Source: Styela clava
Taxonomy: Eukaryota; Chordata; Ascidiacea; Stolidobranchia; Styelidae
Assembly (NCBI RefSeq): GCF_964204865.1
Contig: NC_135250.1
Coordinates: 11,780,001-11,844,000, forward strand
Direction of reading: 5' to 3'
Length of the DNA stretch: 64,000 nucleotides
In this document: piece by piece, positions 37,801 through 50,801 of the stretch
Numbering within the stretch: position 1 is the first letter of the stretch
Layout of the letters: every line of letters starts with the position of its first letter
The notes under the pieces: model-generated
The model's database searches: none
What the model saw: only the letters and a program-made list of their open reading frames with translations
Told to the model about the DNA's origin: nothing
Translations under genes and position numbers: made by a program

Positions 37801-40410
37801 TGACGTCATCAGATTAAAATATACATATCACTATACTATAAAATAAGGTAGATTGGAATTGTTACATTAATTGTTTCAATATTAATTTACGTCACCAAAC
37901 TAAAATGTACACATATCACAATAAATTAATGTTTATTGGAATTGTTACATTAATTGTTTCAATATTAATTGGGTTCAAATATTGCCCCAATGTTCTCAAA
38001 TCAATCATAGTTGTTTATTGGTTGAAGATTCTCTCTCGTGCTTATGGTATAGTATTTATATATACCTCGAAAATCTTCTAGCTTTTTTGGTATTTTATTA
38101 TATTACAGGCCCCCTCAGTGATTATTACCATTACAAGTTTTTAGAGCCCAAGGAAGATAATAATATATCTTGATGGGCTAATAAATATAGATTCTAAATC
38201 CAAGAATTCTTAACATAATGCTGAATATATTACACGTTTTCTTACTGAAATCAGCATCGAGATATATTCCCGATCGTCGTCTCGCCGTTACGTAGCTTTA
38301 TTCAAGAAATCATTTTTTCAACCAGTAGCCTCAGATACAATTTGATCAATTATAATGCAAAGGGCATTTGATGGTATACATGACATTCAAGAATTTCGGA
38401 TTTCTTTTTAAATTTAAATCAATCGATTCTCTTCGGTAAAGATCCAACTATCAGATGAAACATAATTATTTTTGGTAGTGACTTGAACCATGCATGCTTG
38501 GTCTTGAATTGTCTGCGATTCCTTTCTTATTTGAATGGCAGACTGCCATGAATAATATATTATGAAAATCTTTACAAATTATCCATTTAAAAGATTAGTT
38601 TCCGACGTTTGGTTCAATTCGTGATATTCCTATTTCCTACCAATATTACAGAACAAGGACCTGTCTGAAATACTGACTAACGTTGTCTGTAAAGAAATTT
38701 CAAATCTAATTTGTTATTGACTTGCACTTTACGATCCATGAATTCCGCAATGCACAAAACACGAATTGTACCAACTCGTACCCTCAATACTCGTAGGAAC
38801 ATTTAGCTCAAAAAATTGATAAAACAATATCCGACAAAAACCGAAATTTTACGAAATGTGCGTGACTCACCTATAATCGTGCTTCCGTGGTAAAAATGTA
38901 AAAAAATATCCTCAATTTGAGGCAATTCTATATAATTTTGTGCCTCCGGTCATATCTCAAAAATAGGTTACTTCTTCGCGTGTCGGTGAGGGTAATCTGT
39001 TTATAATCCTAGAACAATCACCAACTACATCATCTTGCCACGCAGATTACGATCTGTCCGATGAGATATATTTAGCAACAGTGACTTCCTTATTTAGCTT
39101 AGATTGCTCGAGATGGGCTTTCAAAAAACGACATAGCATATTGATAAAATTGGTAAACACAATTTAGGTACCCGATTTTATGGCTATGGATTCACTAATG
39201 AACTTTAGCCCAAAACTGCCAAATTGCTATATCGGGTAACTTTTTTGGCATTGGCATCAAAAATAGTAAAATACCTTTATAAATGAATTCGTATCCCGAA
39301 TCGCGACAATAAATATCTTAAGATACAAAAAAAAGGTTTTTGAAAAACAGTCAAATATCAATGTATGAAAGAGTTTTGTTTAATTTGAATTTAAAATCAC
39401 TGTTTCAGATAAAACTTCGTATTATAAACCATGTACTTGTTCCTATTATGTTATCCACGACGTCGAAAAGTTAAGATAAATACTATTAAGCATAATATTA
39501 TCAATGCCATCTTTCTGTCGCGATATGTTTCGATTTTATAATTCAATTTTGACCAAAGTTAGACAGAATTGATTCTGAGAATGATATTAAACTAGTGGCC
39601 CATCAGTTCACCAATAGAGAAAAGGTATTTTCAAAATAAATCTCTCAGACGTCTATCTCGTTTGCGTGCGTGTGCTATTAAAATGTTGTGTTCCATGTTT
39701 ACATTTCATAATACCAATTGGTTACTGTCAACAAATTACATCTATTCTGCCCTAAATTTTTGCGCAAACTGGTTATAAATTAGTATCTTTTGAAATGCTA
39801 TGGAATTAAATCCTCATAGCTATCTGCGTGAGATTCTCACAAAAATCCATCAACTACAAACTATTCCTGTATTCAGAAGATAATATTTACCCATCTACGC
39901 GTTTTCTAGTCGTTTAAAACATAGCTAATGCCTATTATGGTCAATTAACCTTATCGTGTATCGGTTCGATCAACAAAATTTGATAGTAAGTCAGAGCACA
40001 TTTTACCCGTCGGATTCTATTTGTATATATGGTCTAGAGATGTTCAGCGCAATCAATTTCTGTTGACCATTTGGATTTACCTAAATAAATAAACAAACAA
40101 GTAGACTTCATGTTAGCTAATACGCCATAATCTGCTCACAATGTTTTTTAAAATTCCGCAAATCGTCAAGCTCACAACGGAAACTGTTGTTTTTAACATC
40201 TTAGTCAATTTTCAGCCTATCTTTTACTAAAAAAACGAGTAATATAATATGCGTCTGATTTTCTGGATGACTGATATAAAAAAAATTGATGTCATAATAA
40301 TATCATAATTGAGAATTTGTAGCATATGACGAATTTTCTATGGCCAAAACAGAAAGTTGACACAGTATCTGCCTCATTAATCATGACGGCAACGTAGCGT
40401 GGCGTGGTGT
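34822..40410. other. Gene desert upstream of the amine receptor
   Basis: This AT-rich stretch of more than 5 kb has no recognisable exon, RNA gene or transposon protein. It should include the receptor promoter, just right of 34821, and any 5' UTR exons. Short frames show no conserved motif. Confidence 0.5.
37854..37970. repeat. Short direct repeat, about 83-bp spacing
   Basis: The 20-mer ggaattgttacattaattgt and the following 'ttcaatattaatt' occur at 37855 and again about 83 bp later, with similar text between ('cacatatcac', 'ataaattaatg'). It looks like a local tandem duplication. Confidence 0.65.
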
Positions 40411-40900
40411 ATACCTAGGCTTACCATATATATACGTCCCGTTTTAGGCGGGACAGTCCCACTTTTCAGCGTCTTGTTCCGGCGTCCCGACCGCTCAGCC
40501 AGAGCTCAGCTTCGGCTCTTAGCCAATCGAAATAATACACGAACATTCCCAATTAGCATATTCACGATACTGTTGTTGCTGTGTAGCGTACCGGTAACCC
40601 CACTTAGTCCTTACGTAAGGAGGATGCGTGGTTTTGATCAGTTCGTTGTTTTAATTGCTACAATTTGTTACGTGTAAGCACCGTACGCCAAAAGGGTGAT
40701 TAACATTAACGTAAATTCCTTTTTAATTTTCGAACTGAAACCGATATTTCGACAGACAGCGCACGAACTCTCAATTACAATATGGAAGACAGTCGGGATG
40801 GTTTTAAATGTAGGCTCCTAATGTAAAATCGTTAAATTTAAAAATCACACCTACGGTCTTTGGAGGCGCTTTGAGGTCACAAAAATATGGTAACCCTATC
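40411..40900. mobile_element. Probable MITE with 'ttaccatat' ends
   Basis: The left side reads ggcttaccatatatata and the right side aaatatggtaaccctat, an imperfect inverted pair. 'gttaccatattttttt' followed by 'gtgggacgcctccagagata' near 14800 resembles the right side inverted, where 'ctttggaggcgctt' precedes the end. Boundaries and target duplication are uncertain. Confidence 0.5.
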
Positions 40901-43900
40901 TATTCCAAAGTGATGAAAAAAACTTTTCCACATGCAAACTTATTTTCTTGTTTTGTTGTCAACTGTTAGTCAACTTGATGCTTTGAAGTTTCTATCATAA
41001 TTTTTTAAATAAGAACAGTAAAAGTTAATAGGAACAGTAACTCAGCGTCCCTGAAGTTGAACGCACCCGCCTGTAGTTTCGGATAACAAAACTCACAGGA
41101 ATGTAGGTTAGGCTCAGGTTAATATACGGAATGACCCTAACAACATGGGAAGAATTTAAAAATAACACCGATGTTCCAATGTCAGATTTATGGCAAGGTA
41201 TGTCAACATTGGGAACTACAACAAAAGAAGGGCTACAATATGTTAACCATACACGCCTTAGCTGCAAGCGTGCAATTGATCCGCCCGATCGATAAAACGC
41301 TCAAGGTAAAACAAAGACAACGCATCAATGGTCAAGAGGAAGTTTTAATCATCCTTATAAAATGAAGAGCAAATGACCATGCTTTTGGATCAAGACCTAA
41401 TCGGAGTTAGACGGTCGTCTGTCAATGGTGTTCATAGCACGCAGCTTTGGTTAACGCGAAAAAGAGTCTACGATTAGTGCATGTCGAATACCTTACCGAG
41501 CCTTGGAAAGCCAAGGCGAAGACATTAACTGTGCCAATCGGCATATCGTACTTTATGCCTCCAAAAATCGCCTCCTGCTTACCCCTGAGCCAAGCTCTTC
41601 TACACGAACAACTATTAAAATCCAGTATCAGGCCTCGCCTAGGCCACAACTTTTCATTATATAGATTTAACTTAATGCGGTTTTGAGTATCCGGCTATAT
41701 ATTGTCTAGCAGATCATATTCATACAGCTATCAGAGTTGACAACCGACGGGGCATTAGTTAGCACTTTGAAAAGAGCAGAGCCGGGTCTAGAGCGGTGCA
41801 GGGAGTCGTCATAGCCAGCATCACTATTTGGTCAGATCAGTGGTAAACTACACTGCGTAGGCCGAAGGGCATGCGACGACCATATCGCTTCGCCTTCAGA
41901 AAAGTGAGAATGGCATTCATCCATACGGCGGAGCCGCAGGCAAAGACTGATAGTAGTAGAGCTAGTAGAGTTCTTTATTGAACACGTGGTGTACCTATGG
42001 ATCGTTTTGTAATTATGTTGTTCTTGGGATTTTTCTCCTTATCGTTATGAAAAATAGCCTTTCTTTTTAACTACAGAACCAATTGCTTTGAAATTTTCAG
42101 TGGTTAAAGATTGTTTTTTTCGCTTGGAGGCTATCACTTTTATTTATTTCAAATATTTCCGTGATCTCCATGGGATTCGATGTTTGTGTGCTATGACGTC
42201 ACCAAAATGTCCGCTAACTCATATCAGCGGATCTCGTGCTCAGCGAACGCCAGCGGATCTCGTGTTCAGCGAAAGTGGGAAGTTTTTTTTATGGGGAACG
42301 GTAGACTGTGATCTGATCTGAATGGCTCATCGTCACAGGACCTGGAAAACATATAAGAGTCCCTGTATTCTTACCAGTAACCAGCAGGTTACCTCATATA
42401 CCGTCATAACTTACAAATAACAAAATTCCAGAGCTCAATGACTGGGGCGCGCTCACTAAAAACATAGAAAAAATGAACCTTTCCCCGACCTTTGACCCCC
42501 GAAAAATTCTTCTTATACTTTACCATTGTAAAATACCATTGCTATTTTAATAGTGCTTTTGCGAGTTGACGCTTGTAAAATGTGGTATGTGTTTCAAACC
42601 ATCATTATGATTCATCGCATCCAAAAATCTGTTTTTTAAAAGTACCGGCCTAGAATTTTAGCCTAGTCTATCACATCTATTCCTACACTAATTTTTTTAT
42701 TACTGCAATCAAATTAAAACTCCTAGGAAGACAGAGTGATCATTGAATTACCTGTTTTATATTTAGGTTTCCGAAACACAGCTGAAAACTAACGAATAGA
42801 GTTCAAAAACGCGAAAACGAGGTAATGTTTACGACCACGCTTGAAAATGAAGTGAAAACGAGTGAAAAAAGTGTCTGAGCGGATGCGAAAAGGGAGCATT
42901 GTTACGTTACTTTCTGCACCTTGCTGATTGACCAATGTCACGAAGTAAAGTCGAGGTTCATAGAGCGACCTGCGGGAGAACTCACAGATGCCATATTATT
43001 GGTAGGAATAGTTGGCTCAATTAAATATATTTGGAACTCGTGTGCTATGAAGCATGGGAATAATACTTGCATTAGTATCAAATTTTGGATAAGAAATCAG
43101 TTCATTTACCCAAATATAAATCTACTGCGCTTTCAAAATTAAATGATCATCGCAAGACTGGCATAGAAAATAGACGTAACAAAAGACTTTTCCAGGAACA
43201 CAACCAATTGTCCATAAAAAAAATGAGGGAACATTTCTTACACTTCTTTTTGTGTATAAATATTGAATATACCCCAAAATATTGGAAATATCGTATGGTA
43301 CGCTTTGTACAAATACTTTTGTACCTAAATTCTTTCTTGGCCCTGGAGACAGACTCACATCTTCCGCCAAACATTGTCAATCGCTCACTCGGTTCTATGC
43401 TAAGGCGCAATTTTGCTGCTGTGAGGGCATGTCAATAGTAACAAGAGAGTTATGCTCAAATAAATGGACACGTAGCACCACATAATTGTTGTTAATTGTT
43501 GATGTCATGGCAAAAATTAAAAGTAATAGCCCTCTAGCAAATAATCTTCACTCACTGAAAATTTCAAAGCAATTGGTCTAGTAATCAAAGAGAAAAGCGA
43601 CTTTTTCAAAACTTGTCCAAGAACAAAAACAACAACAACATAATATTTTGAAACGATCGTTATGTCCACTACGTGTCCAATAATGATGTTAACAAGGTAA
43701 CAGCATCTCCAAAGAAAGTCTGACAGAAATCGTTACATTCGGTAAAGTGCATGGCATGGTTATGCATTCTGAAACATGGCATTATAGGTCCGTATTTGGT
43801 TCGAAGACAAAAATGAAACAGGTCAAACGGTGAATGAAACGTTGTGTTGAGGTACTAAGGTTTTGTGCATCCCGTAGAGTGACGTGAAATGTAGCCTGCA

Positions 43901-44673
43901 GAGAGGGTGATCGAGATGACAGCTGGTTCAAGCACGACAAATCGACTATCTTCACATAAAACCACACCCAGGACTAGATGAGAAAGCGATTTCAGCAAAG
44001 GGTGATCTGCAGTGACGTCGAGTGGGCATTTCATTCGTCGGATTTGCACCGCATATTTTTGGGAGCTACAAAAGTATGTGCATCAAGATGGCGCACATCC
44101 TGAACATAGTATGTGTTCCAGGTTAGGGTTCAGGCTGCGCGCCCTCTAGGTGCACATACTTCGGAAGCGCTCATTTTTGTCTGTGGGGTTATTCGAAGCA
44201 CAATGTGTTACAGAACAAACCCCAAACAATTGTTGAACTCAGGGCTGCAATTGCAAAAAATCAGAGAAATCCCCATAGAGGATTGCCTGCGAGTGCGAAA
44301 GCGAATTTTGCGCAGCGAATGCAAGTCTGTCTTTTAATAAAGATGAGGTCATTTTTAAGCATATTCTATAGAAAACATAACTTTCATTCAAAAATACGGT
44401 ATTGAGTCAATCCAAGCAAAGTTAATTGAAAATATTTTTAACTTTTAAGAACGAACGATTTGAGTGCTTTCTAGTAGGAATTTCTACAATTGAATTTTTC
44501 GAATGCGGAAGGAATGGCACGTGTTTTTGAAAATGTCGAAATGACTTGCGGTCGTTATCAACTCGATAGTCAATTGCGCGTCTTACATCAAAAGTAAAAA
44601 AATGTTTCTGTCAAAATTTTATTTTTCAATAATAACAAGAACTTAAATATAATGAAAGAAATTGAAAACGAAG
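40901..44673. other. Intergenic between receptor and Brachyury, repeat fragments
   Basis: No gene is supported. 42075-42210 contains the 'tattacttttatttatttcaaatatttc'-type repeat also at 14410, and 43500-43700 holds an inverted relative. 42478-42960 is a hAT fragment related to 28063-28450. The GC-richer block 41400-41960 has no recognised coding sense on either strand and may be an old retroelement remnant. The part right of about 44400 should include the Brachyury 3' UTR. Confidence 0.45.
42478..42960. mobile_element. hAT fragment related to 24110 and 27130
   Basis: It contains 'cctttccccgacctttgacc', 'cttttgcgagttgacgcttg', 'cgaggtaatgtttacgacca' and 'gctgattgaccaatgtcacg', in the same order as the right-hand parts of the hAT copies near 24110 and 27130. 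The terminal cggacccctg is missing, so it is truncated. Confidence 0.6.
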
Positions 44674-47600
44674 TCACAGATTCATAGTTGTAACCTCTGT
44701 GGGTGTAGTGCAATCAGCTAGTTCCAATAAACTTGATGTAGAAAACGGTTCAGAAATTTCTGTATATGACTCAGGAATTAGAGTTGCAGACATTTGGTCA
44801 TAATGTTCGTCTGTAACAACACTCGATAAAGGTGCAACTGGATCTCTGAATACATTAAAAAAATAATAATGAGTTTAAGAGTTAACTGAGAATACTTTGT
44901 TACAGTTCGCTTAATTTATGATTAAGTGTGACTGCAGTAACGGAATTGTAGTCTTATGATTTTTTCTATTGTTTTTAGACCATGAAAAAATATGAGCATA
45001 TAAAAATTTATGTCTGTGTCTTACCCATTAGTCAGAATATGATAATCCGGTGAAGTTTGCGCTAAGCTTGTAGGAGCAGCTGTGTATGTTGAATTGAAAT
45101 TTGTACCAGAACTGGTGCATGTATACACAGGCCAAATGCTAGAGTAGCTGAGATTGTTATCTGGATAATATTGCATCGTTGTAGTAGGAACTTTTCCGTG
45201 ATCTAAATTTTCTGTTTCAGGGCTGTAGCCTGAGTATGGGTATACGAGTGTATGTTCGATGCCAGAACTGGATTCTGCGCCGCTGTATCCAGCGTAACTT
45301 GCGGTGGCGTGATATGTGTTTTGTTGATAGTTCAGTTCCTGAGATGCGCACGTTGAATAGATGTTGTAGTTTTCTGCGTAAGATGCTTGTAATGGTGGAT
45401 TAGTCGTGTTCACCTCAGACGATGCCGTGTAGTATGGAGTCTTTGGAGAACTATCTGTGGTAAACACCGACGTCGCCGGATAGGAATGTACTGGATATTC
45501 TTCATAAGCGAAACTTTGTGGGAATACGGTAGTTGGATAATGATTGGTTGCTTCTGAAAAAACGTGTCGATTAGTAACAATTAAAACGTCATTTTGCTTA
45601 CAATTTTATCAATTTCTTTGCTAAATTCCAGTCTAAAGATGTAGTGACATAATTGTATCAAGCTGACGGCATAGTCAGGCAATCGGAACAGCTTCTTATA
45701 TTTCATCAGAAATCATATAAACACGTTGTTCTTTTATTCATCAGCATGATATAGTAAAAACTTGATAGATGGTGTAATAAACAATGGAAAAAATATAATA
45801 CAAGATAAAATTACTAGTTTGAAATCCGAATCAGTACATAGGTTGAATTTATGAAAATTACCTGTAACAGCGCCATTTTGTGTTGACTTGCTTGTTGAAT
45901 TTATTGAGTATGGTGCACTACGGTTCTGACGGTAAGAAGTGCGAATTGCGCCTCGATATACATAAGCATCACCGCTTACTGGGTTCATATTCGTTGTCGG
46001 AGGATATACGTTGGTATAAGGAAGTGCTGTCATAGATTGGGACTGCCAGCTATTGACTAAACGAAAAAATGGAACATAAATGAATACTGGTACTTCAATA
46101 TGTCAGGCCACTCACTATATGTGCCATGCTGTACAATATAATATGAAATAATATTACTGCATAGTTTTTATATACTTACTCGGTGGATTTACACCTGAAT
46201 AGTTTGAGAAATCGGTGCTTTGTTCTGGCCTGAAATAAAAAAAAATGAGTTAACTTTAGAAGACCGAACACGACTTGTATGATGCTTACAATTATTGAGA
46301 AGGAGCAAACTATCAATTCCAATAACAAAGAACATATTTTTTGCGATAACTATAGAAAAGTAGCGAGTTTGACAACGTGTCAAGTGAAGTAAAAGTATTA
46401 TTTATTCTGTTTTTTTTTTTTGCTCTGTGCAAAACGAAAATCAATCACATGACCACTCTACACAGTCATATTGTATATCTGATCATTTAAAAATGTTTTG
46501 AAGTGACAAAAAGCTGTGGATAATGTCTTATTCAATAATATTACAATTTTATCCGTACCTTTCTTTTGCGTCGAGAAATGCTTTGGCAAATGGATTGTGC
46601 TTAATTTTCAAAGATGTTACCTGAAATACAAATGAAATGAAAATGTCATTTATTGCATGAGATTATTTGCTAATAAAGGCTGGGTCTATAGTTTTCTTAC
46701 CTCTTCGTTCTGATAAGCTGTCACTGCGATAAATTTTGTCTCTGGGAATGAAAACGTGGCAATTGTTCTTTGTGCCCCTGCTTCTCCTCCTACCCTCACA
46801 ACATGAATACGTGGTTCATATTTATGCAATGAGTTGAGCATGATTTGCTGAAAAGGAATGCGAGTACTTTCGTGTAATGAATGAAAATGATTTTGCATGT
46901 TTTGTTAACTAAATTATCGGGTCGTGGAATGTGGCTATCGAGATGTGACCTATGTTCTCAAAGCTTTTTTCCGTTATCGCCAACTTGAGTATAGGATTGT
47001 GAAACCTTTCAAAAATATTTACCTGTCCACCACCAGTCCCTTTGTTTGTTAATTTTACTTTGTTGAAGCTTATTGGTTGTTTCATCCAATGAGATCCGAA
47101 GTTGGGGGAATCAGGATGAACATAAACGCATGAAGGAACGTGAGGTTCAGGTTTGCCACCTGGAATCCATTCACCATTGACGTACTTCCATCTGAAAAAC
47201 ATAGAAAAGGCTTTATCGAATGTTCCAAAATACACGCTGAAGTGGGTAAATGTTTTTTTTTAATATAGCATACAACAAAGATGTACATACTTTAGATAGA
47301 AAATTTATATTTCAACTCGTATACGAGGCAGATTTTACAAGTACGAATCAATGACTATTTTTGGGAAAAAAATGATAAAAAAACTTTGTATACAACATAT
47401 GCAATTAAGTTATAACCTTTTTTATCCCTCATCTTTTTATGCAAAACTAACCTGTGTGAATCAGCAGATGAGAAGTCGAGTAAAATCGAATACATGCAAT
47501 TGGGATCCAATCCAGATGCACTCAATTTGAGTACTGGAAACATCCTGCGGCCACTTTTTGTCACAATCATCTCGTTTGTGAATGAGCAAAATTTTGCCCA

Positions 47601-48012
47601 CAGAACGCGATCGTTGAGTGTTAGCTAAAAATAGCAATGATGAAATTTAAAAATGTAAATAATAGAATGAAAATCTTTCTTGTGTGTGATCTGCAAACCA
47701 TGAAAAACTTACAAGTTTGGGAATTTTTTGTAATATTTTATGCAACTCTATTGAAATTCCGTTATGCAAATTTGGCGTTTCAAAATATTCTGATAGATGA
47801 ATAATAACAGAATATGAATTTTAAAATAAAAAAATATTTTCTTTTTCTCATTTAACAAAAAGTTGCATATTCAGTAAAGAGGTATTCGCTAGGTATCTTA
47901 TTCGCTATAAAATCAAGTTGAATTATTCCTATTCGCTATGAATATGTGTTTTGTTTTTACTTACCTTAACTTTACTGTCTGCATTACTGTTTACTTCAGA
48001 TAATGACGTCAT
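44674..48012 (-). CDS. Brachyury: Brachyury T-box transcription factor
   Basis: Nine coding exons in phase give 514 residues: 47965-48012, 47452-47624, 47023-47191, 46701-46847, 46559-46620, 46180-46229, 45862-46056, 45025-45553 and 44674-44845. The T-box spans about residues 17-200. It shows [81 protein letters not shown] and [20 protein letters not shown]. These mark Brachyury rather than Tbx6 or Tbx2. The C-terminal half is rich in Tyr, Ser and Thr, as expected for a transactivation region. In chordates it drives notochord formation; in ascidian embryos it is restricted to notochord precursors. The exon 3/4 junction (CAG|CAA) gives two glutamines before IMLNSL. Identity is very secure; the last exon junctions are fair. 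Confidence 0.96.
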
Positions 48013-48600
48013 TGTGTATATAAAATTTTCAAAATAAAGAATTAAAATACTAAAATATTCTGTTGAAAGATAATGTATACATGTTAAATTGAATCTTGAA
48101 TAGTTATATTTGGACCAAGCATTTGTAACAGATAAAATGAGTTCCGGTGTCTAATTTCTATCTAAAACCCATGTCGAAATTGTTGTTTAAAAGAATGTAA
48201 TATTAATTGTTTATAATTTGATATCTGGTACATGTTCTGAATCTTACACCTTTCTGTGATCAACCGCTACTCATCTTTTAATTAACACCTGTCTAAAAAA
48301 TCTCTATCTCTCGTGCGAATTTTGAGTTTAGAACTTAATATATATATTTAGTGCGATTTCTATCACTCAGGTTTGACTATCATAATTTTCGACTACATAG
48401 CAATAACAATATTATTACTATCAACAGCTTGTTCTCAAGGCGTATCGCACAAAGACGCTACTCAGCAGTGAGGTTCGAACATTCGCACACTCTTGTCATT
48501 TATCAAGTAAAGAAAAAAAGTTTCCTGGTGAACTCCATAACGAGATCCTTTTTCCTAAGAACATTTTAACACTTACATCAGAAAATTTTCACTTGGATGC
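48013..48600 (-). promoter_or_regulatory. Brachyury 5' flank with ETS, Fox and T-box-like motifs
   Basis: Read on the minus strand, an ETS core in ACCGGAAC lies at about 48141-48149, roughly 130 bp before the start codon. A Fox-type TATAAACAAT lies near 48207-48216. 'cttacacct' and 'ttaacacct' (about 48243 and 48281) resemble T-box half sites TCACACCT. FGF/ETS, FoxA/FoxD and Zic inputs to Brachyury are established in ascidians, so the arrangement is plausible. Function is inferred from motif identity only. Confidence 0.45.
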
Positions 48601-50534
48601 AATAAGTAAATCAAGTACAACTACAAAGAAACTTTCTGCTAGTTTACATCTTGTTGATTGGTAACAAGTAAATGTGAATGTTTGTGGTTCAGTCGATTTT
48701 TATTTAGTATTTATGGGAGTTTAGAAATTGTCACCCGCTGGTATTTGGAATAGGCTCTCGTACACGCTTATTTGCATTTCATCTATTTGTTTATTTAGTA
48801 TAATGTTTACTTAGTGAATAGGATGCTTTAATTTGTCTCTTGTATCGGTCCTTCCTCAATGTTGTACGATCGAGTCGGATTCGCTGCGGGATTCTCTCTC
48901 TGTTTACATTTTTTGTCTAGACTCGAGCGGTAAATGGGAATATGATATTACTACATCCGGAATTTGAATACGAAATAAATTTGTAATAATTTTGAAATAG
49001 AATATTTTTCCTATTTACGAATGTTGATAATTTGTCACTTTTAATCAATCATGATTAAATTTTCAATATTCATCGTAGATTTTGTCGTTAATATTAAATC
49101 AATTGGAAACCAAGATATAGATTTAGAACGAATTATCATGACAAAAGTATATATAAATATGTTGTCTTCAATTTCGCGAATGATTTACCATTTTCTTTGC
49201 CATTTGTCGTTTACAAATCGATTGGATGCCTATTTTTTAAAACTAAAATGAGAAAGCGGATTAGTAAGCCTAAACAGATTAAAGAATATATAAGATAATT
49301 TTGAAAAGTGTTTTGATGTGTTGGATGAGGTCAGGAGCAACCATGATGTAAATTTGGGTTGAAACCAAAATTACAATCTATATACAAAACAATGGGTTAA
49401 CGGTTACGAGTGATACCTAGGGTTCCCTCATATGATATTGCCTCACGCCTCGCATAAATAATTTGCATGTACCTGTATTATATACTCTAACTGAAATATG
49501 ATGGAAAATATACATCAATGTATTAAAACCGTATATTTCGTGGTATAAAAACATGTTTCTATTCTTTTATAAAATGTATTAATGTGTTCTAATATGCTAG
49601 ACTGATTTTTTTATATCAATTTATTTATTGTCAAGTTATATTATTTTATGCTTATTATATATATCATTTCGCCAATTTTAATAACAAAATTACGGCAATT
49701 TTTACCTGAATGCGTGCTACAAAGATTATTATCTCTCTGAAATGAAGTGTTAAAGTGAAAGATTTGAATATATTTCGATACAATATTCATTTGCACCGAG
49801 TTTTTGGTAGTAAGTGATTAGTGTAGTAGTCTCAGAATTGAATATTTCCTTTATATTATATTGGAAGTACTTTGAAAACTAATAACTGATTAGGAAATAT
49901 TTCTTCAAAGCTTTTATTAAACTGAGAACCGATTGAAAGTTAACATTTTCGAATAGTTGCGAATATTATCGAAGTTAATCTTAAAGTTACAGACAGATAA
50001 TATTTAAAATAAATAAACGAACAATTCAAGCGATATCTTCCCGATATCATTGTGTAATCTAATTATCTTATCACCGCAGGATAATAGAGACGTATTTACT
50101 GTTGCCACTCGCTGGATTATAGACATTCAAAAGCAATCAAATCGCAATTCATAGTCAATACAATGGAAGTTAGTCGGAAAATATGACGTTCACTAATTAA
50201 ATATTCAAGGCGATCATCTCATTTGTCATTGTAGATTATCTTGCTTTAAAATAACAGCGGAAGTTGTTACGGATACTTTTTTTTATTATATATATAAAAC
50301 CATAGTGATACCATAGACGAAAATTTAGTTTATAAAATGGGGGAAAATATCCAGGATTATTCCACAAAAAGACAGGTCTTTTGGAACTTATTCTATATAG
50401 AACATATCTTTTGTACAAATTGTCGCAGATCACTGAAATATTTGGGTACAATCAAGCACAAACAGAAGTTCCGGTTATATAATTTATTTTCATTTTCGTG
50501 GAGGTAATTAATAAATATATGGATTCAGTTTGTG
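48601..50534. other. Intergenic upstream of Brachyury, no gene seen
   Basis: This is AT-rich sequence with no recognisable coding exon or transposon protein. Distal regulatory elements of Brachyury could lie here, but nothing specific was identified. Confidence 0.45.
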
Positions 50535-50798
50535 GTCACCCTGTATATATAACCTAACCCGAATTCGGTGAAAATCATTCAATTTAGACTAGATGGAAAT
50601 TTATCCTGTCAGGGGAATCGTTGCAAAAAAAACGCAAAAAGTTTCAAAACTTTCATTTGATATAAGTTCCGATTTGAATCGGTGTTTGGTTGTGTACTAT
50701 GGCCATCCTGATCAGAAAATGTACTAAAATACATTTTGCGAAGCGAAGTTACTTCAAAGTGAATACAAGATTTTGCGAATCTTTCACACCAGGGTGAC
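50535..50798. mobile_element. Possible small inverted-repeat element
   Basis: The left side ggtcaccctgtatat and the right side caccagggtgac give a 9-10 bp inverted pair. The right end falls beside the left edge of the tandem duplication at 50802. No target duplication was found, so this is tentative. Confidence 0.3.
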
Positions 50799-50801
50799 GA
50801 T

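Noticed and set aside
41400..41960. GC-richer block that might be a gene or RNA
   Set aside because: Both strands lack a recognisable protein, splice structure or known RNA motif; left as unexplained intergenic sequence.
43122..43485. Overlapping frames of 67-117 codons on both strands
   Set aside because: No motif or splice context supports any of them, and neighbouring sequence is repetitive.
47707..47785. Open 25-codon segment with acceptor and donor in Brachyury intron 1
   Set aside because: It is open only in phase 2, while exon 1 ends in phase 0. Joining exon 1 (...DSKVK) directly to exon 2 (LTLNDRVLW) keeps phase and fits family sequence.
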